Shown here piece by piece: positions 1 through 7,112 of a stretch of DNA of 23,321 nt. The translations under genes and the position numbers were made by a program. The notes under the pieces were generated by a model. The model saw only the letters and a list, made by a program, of their open reading frames with translations, did no database searches and had not been told where the DNA came from. The DNA is from Rhodoferax sp. UBA6134 (GTDB taxonomy: Bacteria; Pseudomonadota; Gammaproteobacteria; Burkholderiales; Burkholderiaceae_C): the NCBI GenBank assembly GCA_002422455.1, contig DIVK01000038.1:1-23321 (forward strand). The letters are read 5' to 3'. Numbering within the stretch: position 1 is the stretch's first letter; each line of letters begins with the position of its first letter.

Positions 1-737
1 TGCTCAACAGCTACTCGGGCTGGGCCGCGGCCGGCATCGGCTTCTCGCTCAACAACAGCATGCTGATCATTGCCGGCTCGCTGGTGGGTTCCTCGGGCGC
101 GATTCTGAGCTACATCATGTGCAAGGCCATGAACCGCTCCTTCTTCAATGTGATTCTGGGCGGCTTCGGTGGCGAGGCTACAACTGCGGCGGCGGGTACA
201 GCGGTGCAGCGGCCGGTCAAAAGCGGCAGCGCCGATGACGCGGCCTTCGTGCTGAGCAACGCCGAGACCGTGGTGATCGTGCCGGGCTACGGCCTGGCCG
301 TGGCGCGGGCCCAGCACGCCGTCAAGGAACTGGCGCAAAAGCTCACCGACAAGGGCATCACGGTGAAGTACGCCATTCATCCGGTGGCCGGGCGCATGCC
401 GGGTCACATGAACGTGCTGCTGGCCGAGGCCGAGGTGCCCTACGACCAGGTGTTCGAGATGGAAGACATCAACGGCGAGTTCGGCCAGGCCGACGTGGCC
501 ATCATCCTGGGCGCCAACGACGTGGTGAACCCGGCCGCGCACACCAAGGGCAGTCCGATCTACGGCATGCCGATCCTGGAGGCCTACAAGGCCAAGACCG
601 TGATCGTCAACAAGCGCTCCATGGCCGCCGGCTACGCCGGCCTGGACAACGAGCTGTTCTACATGGACAAGACCATGATGGTGTTCGGCGACGCCAAGAA
701 AGTGGTCGAGGATATGGGCAAGGCGATCGAGTCATAA
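1..737 (+). CDS. pntB: NAD(P) transhydrogenase subunit beta, 3' part (partial)
   Basis: The open frame enters from the left edge (first full codon at position 3), and 244 residues are visible up to TAA at 735-737. PntB is the inner-membrane subunit that binds NADP(H) and couples hydride transfer between NADH and NADP+ to proton movement. The visible part starts in the last membrane segments (NSYSGWAAAGIGF, then GSSGAILSYIMCKAMNRSF), which match well-known PntB sequences almost residue for residue. The soluble NADP-binding domain III follows, with the VPGYGLAVARAQ motif and the KRSMAAGYAGLDN segment near the C-terminus. The N-terminal membrane region and presumably pntA lie outside the window. 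A strong terminator follows directly. Identification is very secure; only the 5' end is missing. Confidence 0.96.
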   Translation, partial: LNSYSGWAAAGIGFSLNNSMLIIAGSLVGSSGAILSYIMCKAMNRSFFNVILGGFGGEATTAAAGTAVQRPVKSGSADDAAFVLSNAETVVIVPGYGLAVARAQHAVKELAQKLTDKGITVKYAIHPVAGRMPGHMNVLLAEAEVPYDQVFEMEDINGEFGQADVAIILGANDVVNPAAHTKGSPIYGMPILEAYKAKTVIVNKRSMAAGYAGLDNELFYMDKTMMVFGDAKKVVEDMGKAIES

Positions 738-756
738 TTCGCGCAGAGCGCACCTC

Positions 757-790
757 AAAAACCGCGCCGGGCGACCCGCGCGGTTTTTTA
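757..790 (+). terminator. Rho-independent terminator after pntB
   Basis: An 11-bp stem pairs 757-767 with 778-788; its GC part is CCGCGC/GCGCGG. The arm runs straight into a T6 tract (784-789). It sits 20 bp past the pntB stop and 23 bp before the fadD start, so it separates the pnt operon from fadD. The A-tract on the 5' side could let it work in both directions, but no minus-strand gene ends here. Confidence 0.88.
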
Positions 791-812
791 TTGCCCTGAA
801 ACAAGAGGAGAC

Positions 813-2489
813 ATGACGATGACGGAACGCATCTGGCTCAAGAACTATCCCGAGGGCGTGCCTGCGGACCTGCCGCCCTCGCCCTATCCTTCGCTGCTGG
901 CGCTGATGGAGGAGAGCTTTCATCAGTATGCCGGCCGAACCGCCTTCAGCTTCATGGGCAAGGCACAGACCTTTGGCGAAACGGATCGTTTGAGCCAGGC
1001 CTTCGCCGCCTACCTGCAAGGCCTGGGGCTGGTCCGGGGCGACCGTGTGGCCATCATGATGCCCAACATGCCCCAGTACCCGATTGCCGTGGCTGCCGTC
1101 CTGCGCGCGGGCTGCGTGGTGGTGAATGTCAATCCGCTGTATACGCCGCGTGAACTGGAGCACCAGCTCAAGGACTCCGGCGCCAAAGCCGTTGTCATTA
1201 TTGAAAACTTCGCCATCACGCTTGAAAAATGTCTGGCCGCCACCCCGGTCCAGCATGTCGTTCTGTGCGCCATGGGCGACCGGCTCGGGCTGTTCAAGGG
1301 CGCGCTGGTCAACGCCGCGGTGCGTCACGTCAAGAAACTGGTGCCCCCCTTTCACCTGCCCGGCGCGGTGCGCTTCAACGAGGCGCTGGCGCACGGCGCG
1401 CGCGCTGCCTTCAAAAAAGTGGATGTCCAGCCCGACGACGTGGCGCTGCTGCAATACACCGGCGGCACCACTGGCGTTGCCAAGGGCGCGGTGCTGCTGC
1501 ACCGCAATCTGGTCAGCAATGTGCTGCAGGCTGAACTCTGGCTGCGCCCGGTGTTCACAACCATTTCAAGTAGCGCGCAGCCGACTTCGGTCTGCGCCTT
1601 GCCGCTCTACCATATCTTTGCTTTCACGGTGAGCATGCTGTTCGTTCGGCTGGGAGGCCAGACCTTGCTGATTCCGAATCCGCGCGACTTGTCAGCCGTT
1701 CTCAAGGAATTGTCAAAACACGTATTCCACTGCTTTCCGGCGGTCAATACCTTGTTCAACGCGCTGGCTCAGCACCCGGACTTCAACACGGTCAACTGGG
1801 GGAATCTCAAAATTTCAATTGGCGGCGGCGCGGCGGTGCAAAGCAGCGTGGCCAGACTGTGGCGGGAAAAAACCGGCAACCCCATCACGGAGGCCTACGG
1901 CCTGTCGGAAACCAGTCCGCTGGCCACGGCCAACCCGGTGACCAATCCCGAGTACACAGGCACCATCGGCGTGCCCGTTTCCGCGACCTGGGTACGCTGT
2001 CTGGCCGACGACGGCCATGAGGTGCCGCAGGGCCAGCCCGGCGAAATCGCCATCAAGGGTCCGCAGGTGATGGCCGGCTACTGGCAGCGCCCGGACGAGA
2101 CCGCCCAGGTCATGACGGACGACGGTTATTTCAAGACTGGCGATATCGGCATCATGGATGAGCGCGGTTTCTTCCGTATCGTCGATCGCAAGAAAGACAT
2201 GATTCTGGTCAGCGGCTTTAACGTCTACCCGACCGAGGTCGAGGACGTGGTGTCGCGGTTGGACGGCGTGCTGGAGTGCGCCTGCGTCGGCATGGCCGAC
2301 GCGCAGACCGGCGAGGCCGTCAGGCTGGTGATCGTGCGCAAGAATCCGGCGCTCACCGAGGAACAAGTGCGTGCCTGGTGCCGCGAGAACCTGACCGGCT
2401 ACAAGCAGCCCAAGGTGATCGAGTTCCGCGCCGAGTTGCCCAAAACCCCGGTTGGGAAAATCCTGCGCCGGGAGTTGCGCGCCAAATAA
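813..2489 (+). CDS. fadD: Long-chain fatty acid-CoA ligase (FadD)
   Basis: 558 residues, about the length of E. coli FadD (561). The enzyme activates fatty acids to acyl-CoA with ATP via an acyl-adenylate, at the inner face of the cytoplasmic membrane, to feed beta-oxidation or lipid synthesis. The AMP-binding P-loop motif YTGGTTGVAKG is at residues 215-225. The adenylation hinge region is KTGDIGIMD (about 441-449), followed by RIVDRKKDMILVSGFNVYP. The C-terminal catalytic lysine is in the PVGKILRREL motif (Lys549). Similarity to E. coli FadD by eye is continuous along the whole length, for example VNVNPLYTPRELEHQLKDSG. The ATG at 813 has a purine-rich ribosome site (AAGAGGAG) just upstream; a second ATG lies two codons later. 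The next gene starts directly at the fadD stop, which suggests co-transcription. Confidence 0.95.
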   Translation: MTMTERIWLKNYPEGVPADLPPSPYPSLLALMEESFHQYAGRTAFSFMGKAQTFGETDRLSQAFAAYLQGLGLVRGDRVAIMMPNMPQYPIAVAAVLRAGCVVVNVNPLYTPRELEHQLKDSGAKAVVIIENFAITLEKCLAATPVQHVVLCAMGDRLGLFKGALVNAAVRHVKKLVPPFHLPGAVRFNEALAHGARAAFKKVDVQPDDVALLQYTGGTTGVAKGAVLLHRNLVSNVLQAELWLRPVFTTISSSAQPTSVCALPLYHIFAFTVSMLFVRLGGQTLLIPNPRDLSAVLKELSKHVFHCFPAVNTLFNALAQHPDFNTVNWGNLKISIGGGAAVQSSVARLWREKTGNPITEAYGLSETSPLATANPVTNPEYTGTIGVPVSATWVRCLADDGHEVPQGQPGEIAIKGPQVMAGYWQRPDETAQVMTDDGYFKTGDIGIMDERGFFRIVDRKKDMILVSGFNVYPTEVEDVVSRLDGVLECACVGMADAQTGEAVRLVIVRKNPALTEEQVRAWCRENLTGYKQPKVIEFRAELPKTPVGKILRRELRAK

Positions 2490-3221
2490 GTGGCTACCAC
2501 GGCCATTCTCAGCGCGCTGGCCGAAGAGCAGCAGGGCCTGCTCGGGCGGTTGACGAATCCTGTTCAGGTTTCGCGCGCGGGCCGCGAATTCTGGCGCGGC
2601 GACTTGCACGGGCAGCCGGTGGTGCTGGCGCTTTCGCGTATCGGCAAGGTGGCTGCGGCCACCACCGCCACCACCCTGATCGAGGCCTTTGGCGTGCGGC
2701 AGCTGGTGTTCACCGGGGTGGCCGGTGGCGTGGCGCCGGGGGTGCAAGTGGGGGATGTGGTGGTGGCAAGCGAATTCGTGCAGCATGACATGGACGCCTC
2801 GCCGATTTTTCCGCGTTACCAGATTCCGCTTTACGGCCGTGAGCGCTTTGCCTGCGACCCGACCTTGTCCGCCTCGCTGTCGGATGCCGTGCGCCGCGGC
2901 GGCTATACCCTGCATCAGGGGCTGGTCGCCAGCGGCGACCGCTTTGTTTCGGCGGCCGAGGAATCACGCGCCTTGCAGGAGGCGCTGGCCGCGGCCGATC
3001 ATGCGCCGCTGGCGGTCGAGATGGAGGGCGCCGCCGTGGCCCAGGTCTGCTTTGATTACGGCGTACCGTTTGCCGCCATGCGCACCATCTCGGATCGCGC
3101 CGACGACACGGCCCACGTGGACTTCCCCAGGTTCGTCACCGAAGTCGCCAGCCGTTATGCCCTGGCCATCATCGACGAGTTCGTGCGCAGCTTGAACGAG
3201 CGCAGCGACAGGCGGGATTGA
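2490..3221 (+). CDS. mtnN: 5'-methylthioadenosine/S-adenosylhomocysteine nucleosidase
   Basis: 243 residues of the PNP/UDP phosphorylase fold. The family cleaves MTA and SAH to adenine and the thioribose or homocysteine product, in SAM recycling, methyl-cycle detoxification and autoinducer-2 precursor formation. Visible family features are an acidic residue near the N-terminus (Glu12 in the SALAEEQ stretch), the FTGVAGG ribose/phosphate-site motif, the VEMEGAA motif with Glu179, and the SD pair with Asp202. These correspond to the Glu12/Glu174/Asp197 catalytic set of E. coli MtnN. The start is GTG at 2490, directly after the fadD TAA with no gap. No strong ribosome site is visible, so translational coupling to fadD is likely (inference). 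A broader nucleoside phosphorylase is the main alternative, but the active-site motifs favour MtnN. Confidence 0.85.
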   Translation: MATTAILSALAEEQQGLLGRLTNPVQVSRAGREFWRGDLHGQPVVLALSRIGKVAAATTATTLIEAFGVRQLVFTGVAGGVAPGVQVGDVVVASEFVQHDMDASPIFPRYQIPLYGRERFACDPTLSASLSDAVRRGGYTLHQGLVASGDRFVSAAEESRALQEALAAADHAPLAVEMEGAAVAQVCFDYGVPFAAMRTISDRADDTAHVDFPRFVTEVASRYALAIIDEFVRSLNERSDRRD

Positions 3222-3231
3222 TCGGGTGAAC

Positions 3232-3318
3232 GCTGTGGATCCGGCTCCGCCGGTCCACTGGCGTTGCCCCCTGGGGGGGGAGGGCAGCTACACGCAGCGA
3301 GCTGTCAACGGGGGTGAG
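3232..3318. repeat. Palindromic intergenic element between convergent genes
   Basis: This short convergent gap carries stacked inverted repeats. Arms 3237-3245 and 3249-3256 form GGA-CCGGC/GCCGG-TCC with a one-base bulge. A C5-T-G8 block follows near 3267-3280. Then CAGCT and AGCTG arms flank a 10-nt loop around 3286-3305. No T-tract follows in either direction, so it is not a standard terminator. From memory, closely similar GCCGGTCCACTGGCG plus CCCCCTGGGG elements recur between genes in Comamonadaceae; this needs a genome search. It may act as a mRNA 3'-end stabiliser or bidirectional stop for fadD-mtnN and corA. Confidence 0.5.
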
Positions 3319-4305
3319 CTACTTCAACCAGCCGCGTTTTCTGAAGTACCACATCGGCACCACCGCACTGGCCGCCATCAGCGCCAGCGCGTACGGGTAG
3401 CCCAGCGACCAGTTCAGCTCCGGCATGTACTTGAAGTTCATGCCGTACAGGCTGGCGATCAGGGTTGGGGGCAGCAGCGCCACGCTGGCGACCGAGAAAA
3501 TCTTGATGATCTTGTTCTGGTTGATGTTGATGAAACCGACCGTGGCGTCCATCAGGAAGTTGATCTTGTCGAACAAAAATGCCGTGTGCGAATCGAGGGA
3601 GTCGATATCGCGCAAAATTTGCCGCGCTTCTTCAAACTGTTCGCCATTGAGCATTTTGCTGCGCATCATGAAACTCACGGCGCGCCGCGTATCCATCACG
3701 TTGCGGCGAATGCGCCCGTTCATGTCCTCATGGCGGGCAATGGCGCCCAGCACTTCGCTGGCCATGGCGTCGGTCACGTCGCCGGACAGCACCTTGTTGC
3801 TGACTTTCTCCAGTTCGTCGTAAATGCCTTCCAGCGTGTCGGCCGAATACTCGGCGTCGGCGTCGAACAGCTTGAGCAGAACTTCCTTGGCATCTTCGAT
3901 CAGTCCGGGCGCGCGCCGGGCCCGCATGCGCAGCAGGCGGAACACCGGCACGTCCTCATCGTGAATGGAAAACAGTACGCCCTTGCTTTTAAGCGCATCA
4001 TTCTCCTGGTTCAGGATGAACGCGACCCGTACCGTGTGTGGTTCATCGATGTCGGCGACCAGAAAGTCGCTGCGGATGTGCAACTCACCGTTGTCTTCCT
4101 TATAAAAACGCGCGGATTCCTCGATGTCTTCGTCCATCGCATCTTCCGGGATGGACAGGTCGAAGTACTGCTTGACCCAGCGTTTTTCTTCGAGCGTGGG
4201 GGACTCCAGGTCGACCCAGATCGGTTGGAATTTGGACAGTTCTTCCAGTGACTCGATCTCTTCCTGAAAGAGTCGGCCGTTGGCGAGCGTGAAGATGTTG
4301 AGCAT
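3319..4305 (-). CDS. corA: Magnesium/cobalt transport protein CorA
   Basis: 328 residues, close to E. coli CorA (316). CorA is a homopentameric inner-membrane channel for Mg2+ (also Co2+ and Ni2+), with a large cytoplasmic N-terminal funnel and two C-terminal membrane helices. The diagnostic YGMNF motif is at residues 287-291, between TM1 (ASVALLPPTLIASL) and TM2 (YPYALALMAASAVVPMWYF), and is followed by the conserved MPEL loop. A basic C-terminal tail (RKRGWLK) ends the protein. The ATG at 4305 is preceded on the minus strand by a strong ribosome site (AAGGGAGTG). The gene is convergent with mtnN and divergent from hpf, so it is probably transcribed alone from the 341-bp gap. No Mg2+-sensing leader was recognised. 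Confidence 0.96.
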   Translation of the reverse strand: MLNIFTLANGRLFQEEIESLEELSKFQPIWVDLESPTLEEKRWVKQYFDLSIPEDAMDEDIEESARFYKEDNGELHIRSDFLVADIDEPHTVRVAFILNQENDALKSKGVLFSIHDEDVPVFRLLRMRARRAPGLIEDAKEVLLKLFDADAEYSADTLEGIYDELEKVSNKVLSGDVTDAMASEVLGAIARHEDMNGRIRRNVMDTRRAVSFMMRSKMLNGEQFEEARQILRDIDSLDSHTAFLFDKINFLMDATVGFININQNKIIKIFSVASVALLPPTLIASLYGMNFKYMPELNWSLGYPYALALMAASAVVPMWYFRKRGWLK

Positions 4306-4484
4306 GGCTCACTCCCTTGAAATTGATTGCATCTGGCGGAATTTGCGGATATGTGCTTTCAGCCCCGATGCAGTCAAGGGAACTGAAAGCTACCGACTAG
4401 GGCAGGTTTCCAAGAGTCTTCTCCGGAAGTCAATGTGGCGAAATTATCGCATCGCAGGACAGCCACGTGATGAAAAAAACTGCC

Positions 4485-4533
4485 GGAAGTTCGACTTTTC
4501 CTGCGGGACATCAAGGGAAAAGTTTGCTTTTCC
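4485..4533 (+). promoter_or_regulatory. Mutually exclusive stem-loops in hpf leader
   Basis: The segment 4494-4501 (ACTTTTCC) is perfectly complementary to 4516-4523 (GGAAAAGT) across a 14-nt loop. The same middle strand, 4516-4522, is also perfectly complementary to 4527-4533 (CTTTTCC) across a TTTG loop. In addition, 4485-4490 (GGAAGT) can pair with parts of 4494-4501 with a 2-nt bulge. The stems therefore compete, as strands do in attenuators. Whether this region is transcribed with hpf is unknown. Confidence 0.35.
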
Positions 4534-4591
4534 GGTCTGTCGGATGCATAGTGAAGCCGTTGGTGGCGGTATTTTGAATTTTGGTTTATGC

Positions 4592-4619
4592 GTTGCCGGC
4601 GACACGCCGACAACTTTTT
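4592..4619 (+). terminator. Terminator-like hairpin upstream of hpf
   Basis: Arms 4592-4601 and 4605-4614 form GTTG-x-CGGCG/CGCCG-x-CAAC, nine pairs and one mismatch, with an ACA loop. Five Ts follow at 4615-4619. It points rightwards and ends 15 bp before the hpf ribosome site. There is no plus-strand gene directly upstream, so it may be an attenuator of hpf, the end of a small RNA, or the end of read-through antisense to corA. Confidence 0.5.
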
Positions 4620-4646
4620 CAACCCGAGAGCATCAGGAGGCTATTT

Positions 4647-4976
4647 ATGAATTTGACGATCAGCGGTCATCACCTCGAAGTTACCCCGGCCTTGCGCAAC
4701 TACGTTACGGCCAAGCTGGACCGGATCGTCCGGCATTTTGATCAGGTCGTGGATGTCAAGGTTCTGCTTACGGTAGAGAATCAGAAGGAAAAGGAAGGAA
4801 GGCAGCGAGCGGAGTGCAATATCCACGTCAAGGGCAGTGACATGTTCGCCGAGAGTTCGCACGCGGACCTGTACGCTGCCGTGGATGAGTTGGTGGACAA
4901 GCTTGATCGTCAGGTTGTCCGGCATAAAGACCGGTTGCAGAACCATCACCATGATGCGCCGAAACGATTGATGTGA
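4647..4976 (+). CDS. hpf: Ribosome hibernation promoting factor (short HPF/RaiA type)
   Basis: 109 residues, the size of short HPF. The protein binds the 30S decoding region in stationary phase, blocks tRNA and mRNA binding, and promotes inactive ribosome dimers. The N-terminus MNLTISGHHLEVTPALRNYV is the typical sigma-54 modulation/S30EA family opening (beta strand, then helix). A basic helix follows (DKLDRQVVRHKDRL) with a His-rich tail. The ATG at 4647 has an excellent AGGAGG site seven bases upstream, so the longer upstream reading frame is not used. In many proteobacteria hpf lies between rpoN and ptsN. Here ptsN follows, but upstream is corA on the other strand rather than rpoN. A terminator 25 bp after the stop suggests hpf is at least partly transcribed apart from ptsN. 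Confidence 0.93.
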   Translation: MNLTISGHHLEVTPALRNYVTAKLDRIVRHFDQVVDVKVLLTVENQKEKEGRQRAECNIHVKGSDMFAESSHADLYAAVDELVDKLDRQVVRHKDRLQNHHHDAPKRLM

Positions 4977-5001
4977 GGTGACTGGTCGGCATCCCGGCCG
5001 G

Positions 5002-5030
5002 GCCGCTCGCGCAGGCGGGCGGCTTTTTTT
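5002..5030 (+). terminator. Rho-independent terminator after hpf
   Basis: A 9-bp GC-rich stem (5002-5010 with 5015-5023, one G-T wobble) has a GCAG loop and runs directly into seven Ts (5024-5030). It lies between the hpf stop and the ptsN start. It should uncouple or reduce read-through from hpf into ptsN-hprK. Confidence 0.85.
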
Positions 5031-5057
5031 GCGTCCGAAATGGCTTGGGTGCATAAT
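5029..5057 (+). promoter_or_regulatory. Candidate sigma-70 promoter for ptsN-hprK
   Basis: TTGCGT (5029-5034) and CATAAT (5052-5057) are separated by exactly 17 bp. The -10 matches 5 of 6 consensus bases and the -35 only 3 of 6. The site starts in the T-tract of the hpf terminator, which makes sense if ptsN needs its own promoter. Initiation near 5064 would leave a very short leader of about 7 nt before the ptsN ATG at 5071. Confidence 0.4.
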
Positions 5058-5070
5058 CCGGCACCGAATT

Positions 5071-5538
5071 ATGAACCGACTTGCGTCCATCCTGCCCGCT
5101 GCACAAGTGCTTGTGCATGTTGATGCCTCCAGCAAAAAAAGAGCTTTTGAAGAGGCTGGCTTGCTGTTTGAAAATCTCCATGGCCTGAGCCGATCGCTGG
5201 TCACCGACAGTTTGTTTTCCAGGGAGCGCCTGGGGTCGACCGGCTTGGGGCATGGCGTTGCCATTCCGCATGGCCGCATCAAGGGTCTCAAGGCGCCCAT
5301 GGCTGCGGTGCTTCAGCTGGCCCACCCGGTCGGCTTCGATGCGCCCGATGAGCAAGCGGTCAGTTTGCTGATTTTTTTGCTGGTACCCGAGGCTGCAACG
5401 CAAAAACACCTGGAAATCCTGTCGGAAATTGCCGAAATGCTGAGCGATGCGGGTCTGCGTGAAAAACTTGCCACCAGTTCCAGCGCGTCTGATCTGTATG
5501 GCCTCATCGTCAAATGGCAATCGGCGCAATTGGCCTGA
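5071..5538 (+). CDS. ptsN: PTS IIA-like nitrogen regulatory protein PtsN (EIIA-Ntr)
   Basis: 155 residues, as usual for EIIA-Ntr (E. coli 163). This is the terminal phospho-acceptor of the nitrogen phosphotransferase chain. It transports no sugar, but its phosphorylation state regulates K+ handling, carbon/nitrogen balance and stress responses in known species. The active-site histidine is His67 in GHGVAIPHGRI, the family signature. The frame is open further upstream to 4978, but that part overlaps the terminator. The ATG at 5071 (MNRLASILPAAQV) gives the standard N-terminus; no strong ribosome site is visible. hprK follows at once. The HPr and enzyme I partners are not in the window. Confidence 0.93.
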   Translation: MNRLASILPAAQVLVHVDASSKKRAFEEAGLLFENLHGLSRSLVTDSLFSRERLGSTGLGHGVAIPHGRIKGLKAPMAAVLQLAHPVGFDAPDEQAVSLLIFLLVPEAATQKHLEILSEIAEMLSDAGLREKLATSSSASDLYGLIVKWQSAQLA

Positions 5539-5577
5539 TTGCCGTCGGTTCACGTACTTGTTGCGACTGGATTAGAT

Positions 5578-6528
5578 GTGAGGCCTACCGCAGTCAGTGC
5601 TGATGTATTGTTCGAAGAATTTCGTGCTTCTCTGAAGTGGGAGTGGCTGGCGGGTCTGGGCGCTTCAGAACGCCGCTTTGATGAGGTTGCGGTGAGTGCG
5701 GCACGTTCCGGGGCCGATCTGGTTGGCTACCTCAACTACATTCATCCTTACCGCGTCCAGATTCTGGGGCAGCGCGAAATTGCCTACCTCACCAATGCGA
5801 CGCAGGAGGATTGCGCCCGCCGGATTTCCCGCATTGTCACGCTGGAGCCGCCAGCGCTGGTGCTGGCCGATGGGCAGGTCGCGCCGCAAGCCCTGTTGTC
5901 GATGTGTGAGCGTGCCCAGATTCCCATGTTCGCCACGCAAGGCTCGTCGGCTTTTGTCATTGACGTGCTGCGGGCCTACCTGTCCAAACATTTTGCCGAC
6001 CGCAGCACGATGCATGGCGTGTTCATGGATATTCTTGGCCTGGGTGTATTGATCACAGGGGAGTCCGGACTGGGTAAAAGCGAGTTGGGGCTGGAGTTGA
6101 TCTCGCGCGGCAACGGTCTGGTGGCCGACGACGCGGTGGATCTGTTTCGCATCAACCAGAACACCATTGAGGGGCGTTGCCCCGAACTGCTGCAGAATCT
6201 GCTGGAGGTTCGGGGCATTGGCCTGCTCGATATCCGGTGCATCTTTGGCGAAACAGCGGTGCGGCGACGGATGCGACTCAAGCTCATTGTGCATCTGGTG
6301 CGTCGCGAAACGCTGGAGCGCGACTACGAACGCATGCCCAGCGAGCCACTGACGCAGGACGTGCTGGGGGTGCCTGTGCGCAAAGTGGTGATTCAAGTGG
6401 TGGCGGGCCGCAACATTGCCGTGCTGGTCGAGGCCGCGGTACGCAACACCATTCTTCAGTTGCGCGGTATCGACACTTACCAGGAGTTTGTCGAACGCCA
6501 CCGCAAGGCCATGAGCGCGGCGGAGTAG
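5578..6528 (+). CDS. hprK: HPr kinase/phosphorylase
   Basis: This bifunctional enzyme phosphorylates and dephosphorylates HPr on a serine, gating the PTS phosphorelay. In betaproteobacteria lacking full sugar PTS it is thought to act with PtsN in regulation. The Walker A motif GESGLGKS is at residues 161-168 (numbered from the chosen start). The HprK signature region follows around LLEVRGIGLLDIRCIFGE, then the C-terminal kinase helix. The frame also contains a TTG at 5539, directly after the ptsN stop. I prefer GTG at 5578, because MRPTAVSADVLFEEFR looks like the usual betaproteobacterial HprK N-terminus; this gives 316 residues. The TTG start would add 13 residues. Tight linkage to ptsN suggests co-transcription. 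The product call is secure and the start is moderately so. Confidence 0.92.
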   Translation: MRPTAVSADVLFEEFRASLKWEWLAGLGASERRFDEVAVSAARSGADLVGYLNYIHPYRVQILGQREIAYLTNATQEDCARRISRIVTLEPPALVLADGQVAPQALLSMCERAQIPMFATQGSSAFVIDVLRAYLSKHFADRSTMHGVFMDILGLGVLITGESGLGKSELGLELISRGNGLVADDAVDLFRINQNTIEGRCPELLQNLLEVRGIGLLDIRCIFGETAVRRRMRLKLIVHLVRRETLERDYERMPSEPLTQDVLGVPVRKVVIQVVAGRNIAVLVEAAVRNTILQLRGIDTYQEFVERHRKAMSAAE

Positions 6529-6579
6529 GACGCGGATGGTGTGCCCCGATGGGCGGGCGGCGTTCCCAGCGGGCGGCTT

Positions 6580-7026
6580 TCAGCCCTGGCTGCGTGGGGC
6601 CGGCGGCCGACTGGGACACTTGTCCCGGATGCAATGGGCATAAAGGCTCAAGGCATGGTCGGCGATGGCGAAGCCCTTGGTCTTGGCGACAGCGTGCTGG
6701 CGCTTTTCAATTTCCGCATCGAAAAACTCCTCCACCTTGCCGCAATCCAGGCACACCAGGTGGTCATGGTGCTGTCCCTCGTTGAGTTCGTAGACTGCCT
6801 TGCCGCTCTCGAAATGGCTGCGACTCAGAATGTCGGCCTGTTCAAACTGGGCCAATACCCGGTATACCGTGGCCAGACCGACATCCGAGCGCTCCCCCAG
6901 TAAAATGCGGAACACGTCCTCCGCCGTCATGTGGCGTTGCGTACCCTTCTGGAATATCTCCAGTATTTTCAGTCGGGGCAGGGTCGCCTTGAGGCCGGTG
7001 CTTTTGAGTTCGTCAATGTTGGTCAT
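6580..7026 (-). CDS. fur: Ferric uptake regulator Fur
   Basis: 148 residues, the normal Fur size. Fur is a dimeric iron-sensing DNA-binding repressor of iron uptake genes. The N-terminal winged helix includes GLKATLPRLKIL and the recognition stretch SDVGLATVYRVL (about 47-58). The metal-binding part has the HHDHLVC motif (86-92) and two CxxC-like pairs, Cys92/Cys95 and Cys132/Cys137, which fit a structural zinc site. The C-terminal tail is short and Pro/Arg-rich. The gene is divergent from bamE, an arrangement common in beta- and gammaproteobacteria. It ends 51 bp from hprK, which converges on it without a visible strong terminator. The closest alternative, Zur, is less likely given the size, motif set and bamE linkage. 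Confidence 0.95.
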   Translation of the reverse strand: MTNIDELKSTGLKATLPRLKILEIFQKGTQRHMTAEDVFRILLGERSDVGLATVYRVLAQFEQADILSRSHFESGKAVYELNEGQHHDHLVCLDCGKVEEFFDAEIEKRQHAVAKTKGFAIADHALSLYAHCIRDKCPSRPPAPRSQG

Positions 7027-7053
7027 GAAAGTTTCTCTCCGGCCTGCGGGCGG

Positions 7054-7083
7054 GTGACCCGCGCCGGTACCAGCCAGTACAAT
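7054..7083 (+). promoter_or_regulatory. Candidate promoter for bamE in the fur-bamE gap
   Basis: GTGACC (7054-7059; TGAC matches the consensus core) and TACAAT (7078-7083; 5 of 6) are separated by 18 bp, 29 bp before the bamE ATG. The 86-bp divergent gap must also hold the fur promoter. I could not recognise a clear Fur box. Confidence 0.35.
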
Positions 7084-7112
7084 GGGCCGATCATATCGTC
7101 ACACCTCACCCT

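Larger units (their letters stand above)
4306..4646. other. 341-bp divergent intergenic region (corA / hpf) with candidate RNA leader
   Basis: No protein gene is supported here. The corA-proximal part must hold the corA promoter; on the minus strand TTGACT matches a -35 box, but no good -10 box follows. On the plus strand, GG and GC at 4437-4438 and 4449-4450 are spaced by 10 nt (TGGC..TCGCA), as in a sigma-54 site. This is weak, because such spacing is common by chance in GC-rich DNA. Four segments can pair in sequence: 4485-4490, 4494-4501, 4516-4523 and 4527-4533. A terminator-like hairpin follows at 4592-4619. A possible sigma-70 site is TTGCTT (4524-4529), 17 bp, CATAGT (4547-4552). Ribosome site AGGAGG lies at 4635-4640. 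Confidence 0.45.

Noticed and set aside
3226..4251. 341-codon plus-strand frame over corA
   Set aside because: It is entirely antisense to corA, which has clear family motifs; the composition is that of a shadow frame.
4436..4451. Sigma-54-like GG-N10-GC site upstream of hpf
   Set aside because: Spacing fits, but only part of the flanking consensus matches, and such pairs are frequent by chance at this GC content; kept only as a note in the gap entry.
4280..4741. Plus-strand frame running through the corA-hpf gap
   Set aside because: It overlaps both corA and hpf out of frame and has no ribosome site or recognisable protein; the hpf start at 4647 has an ideal site.
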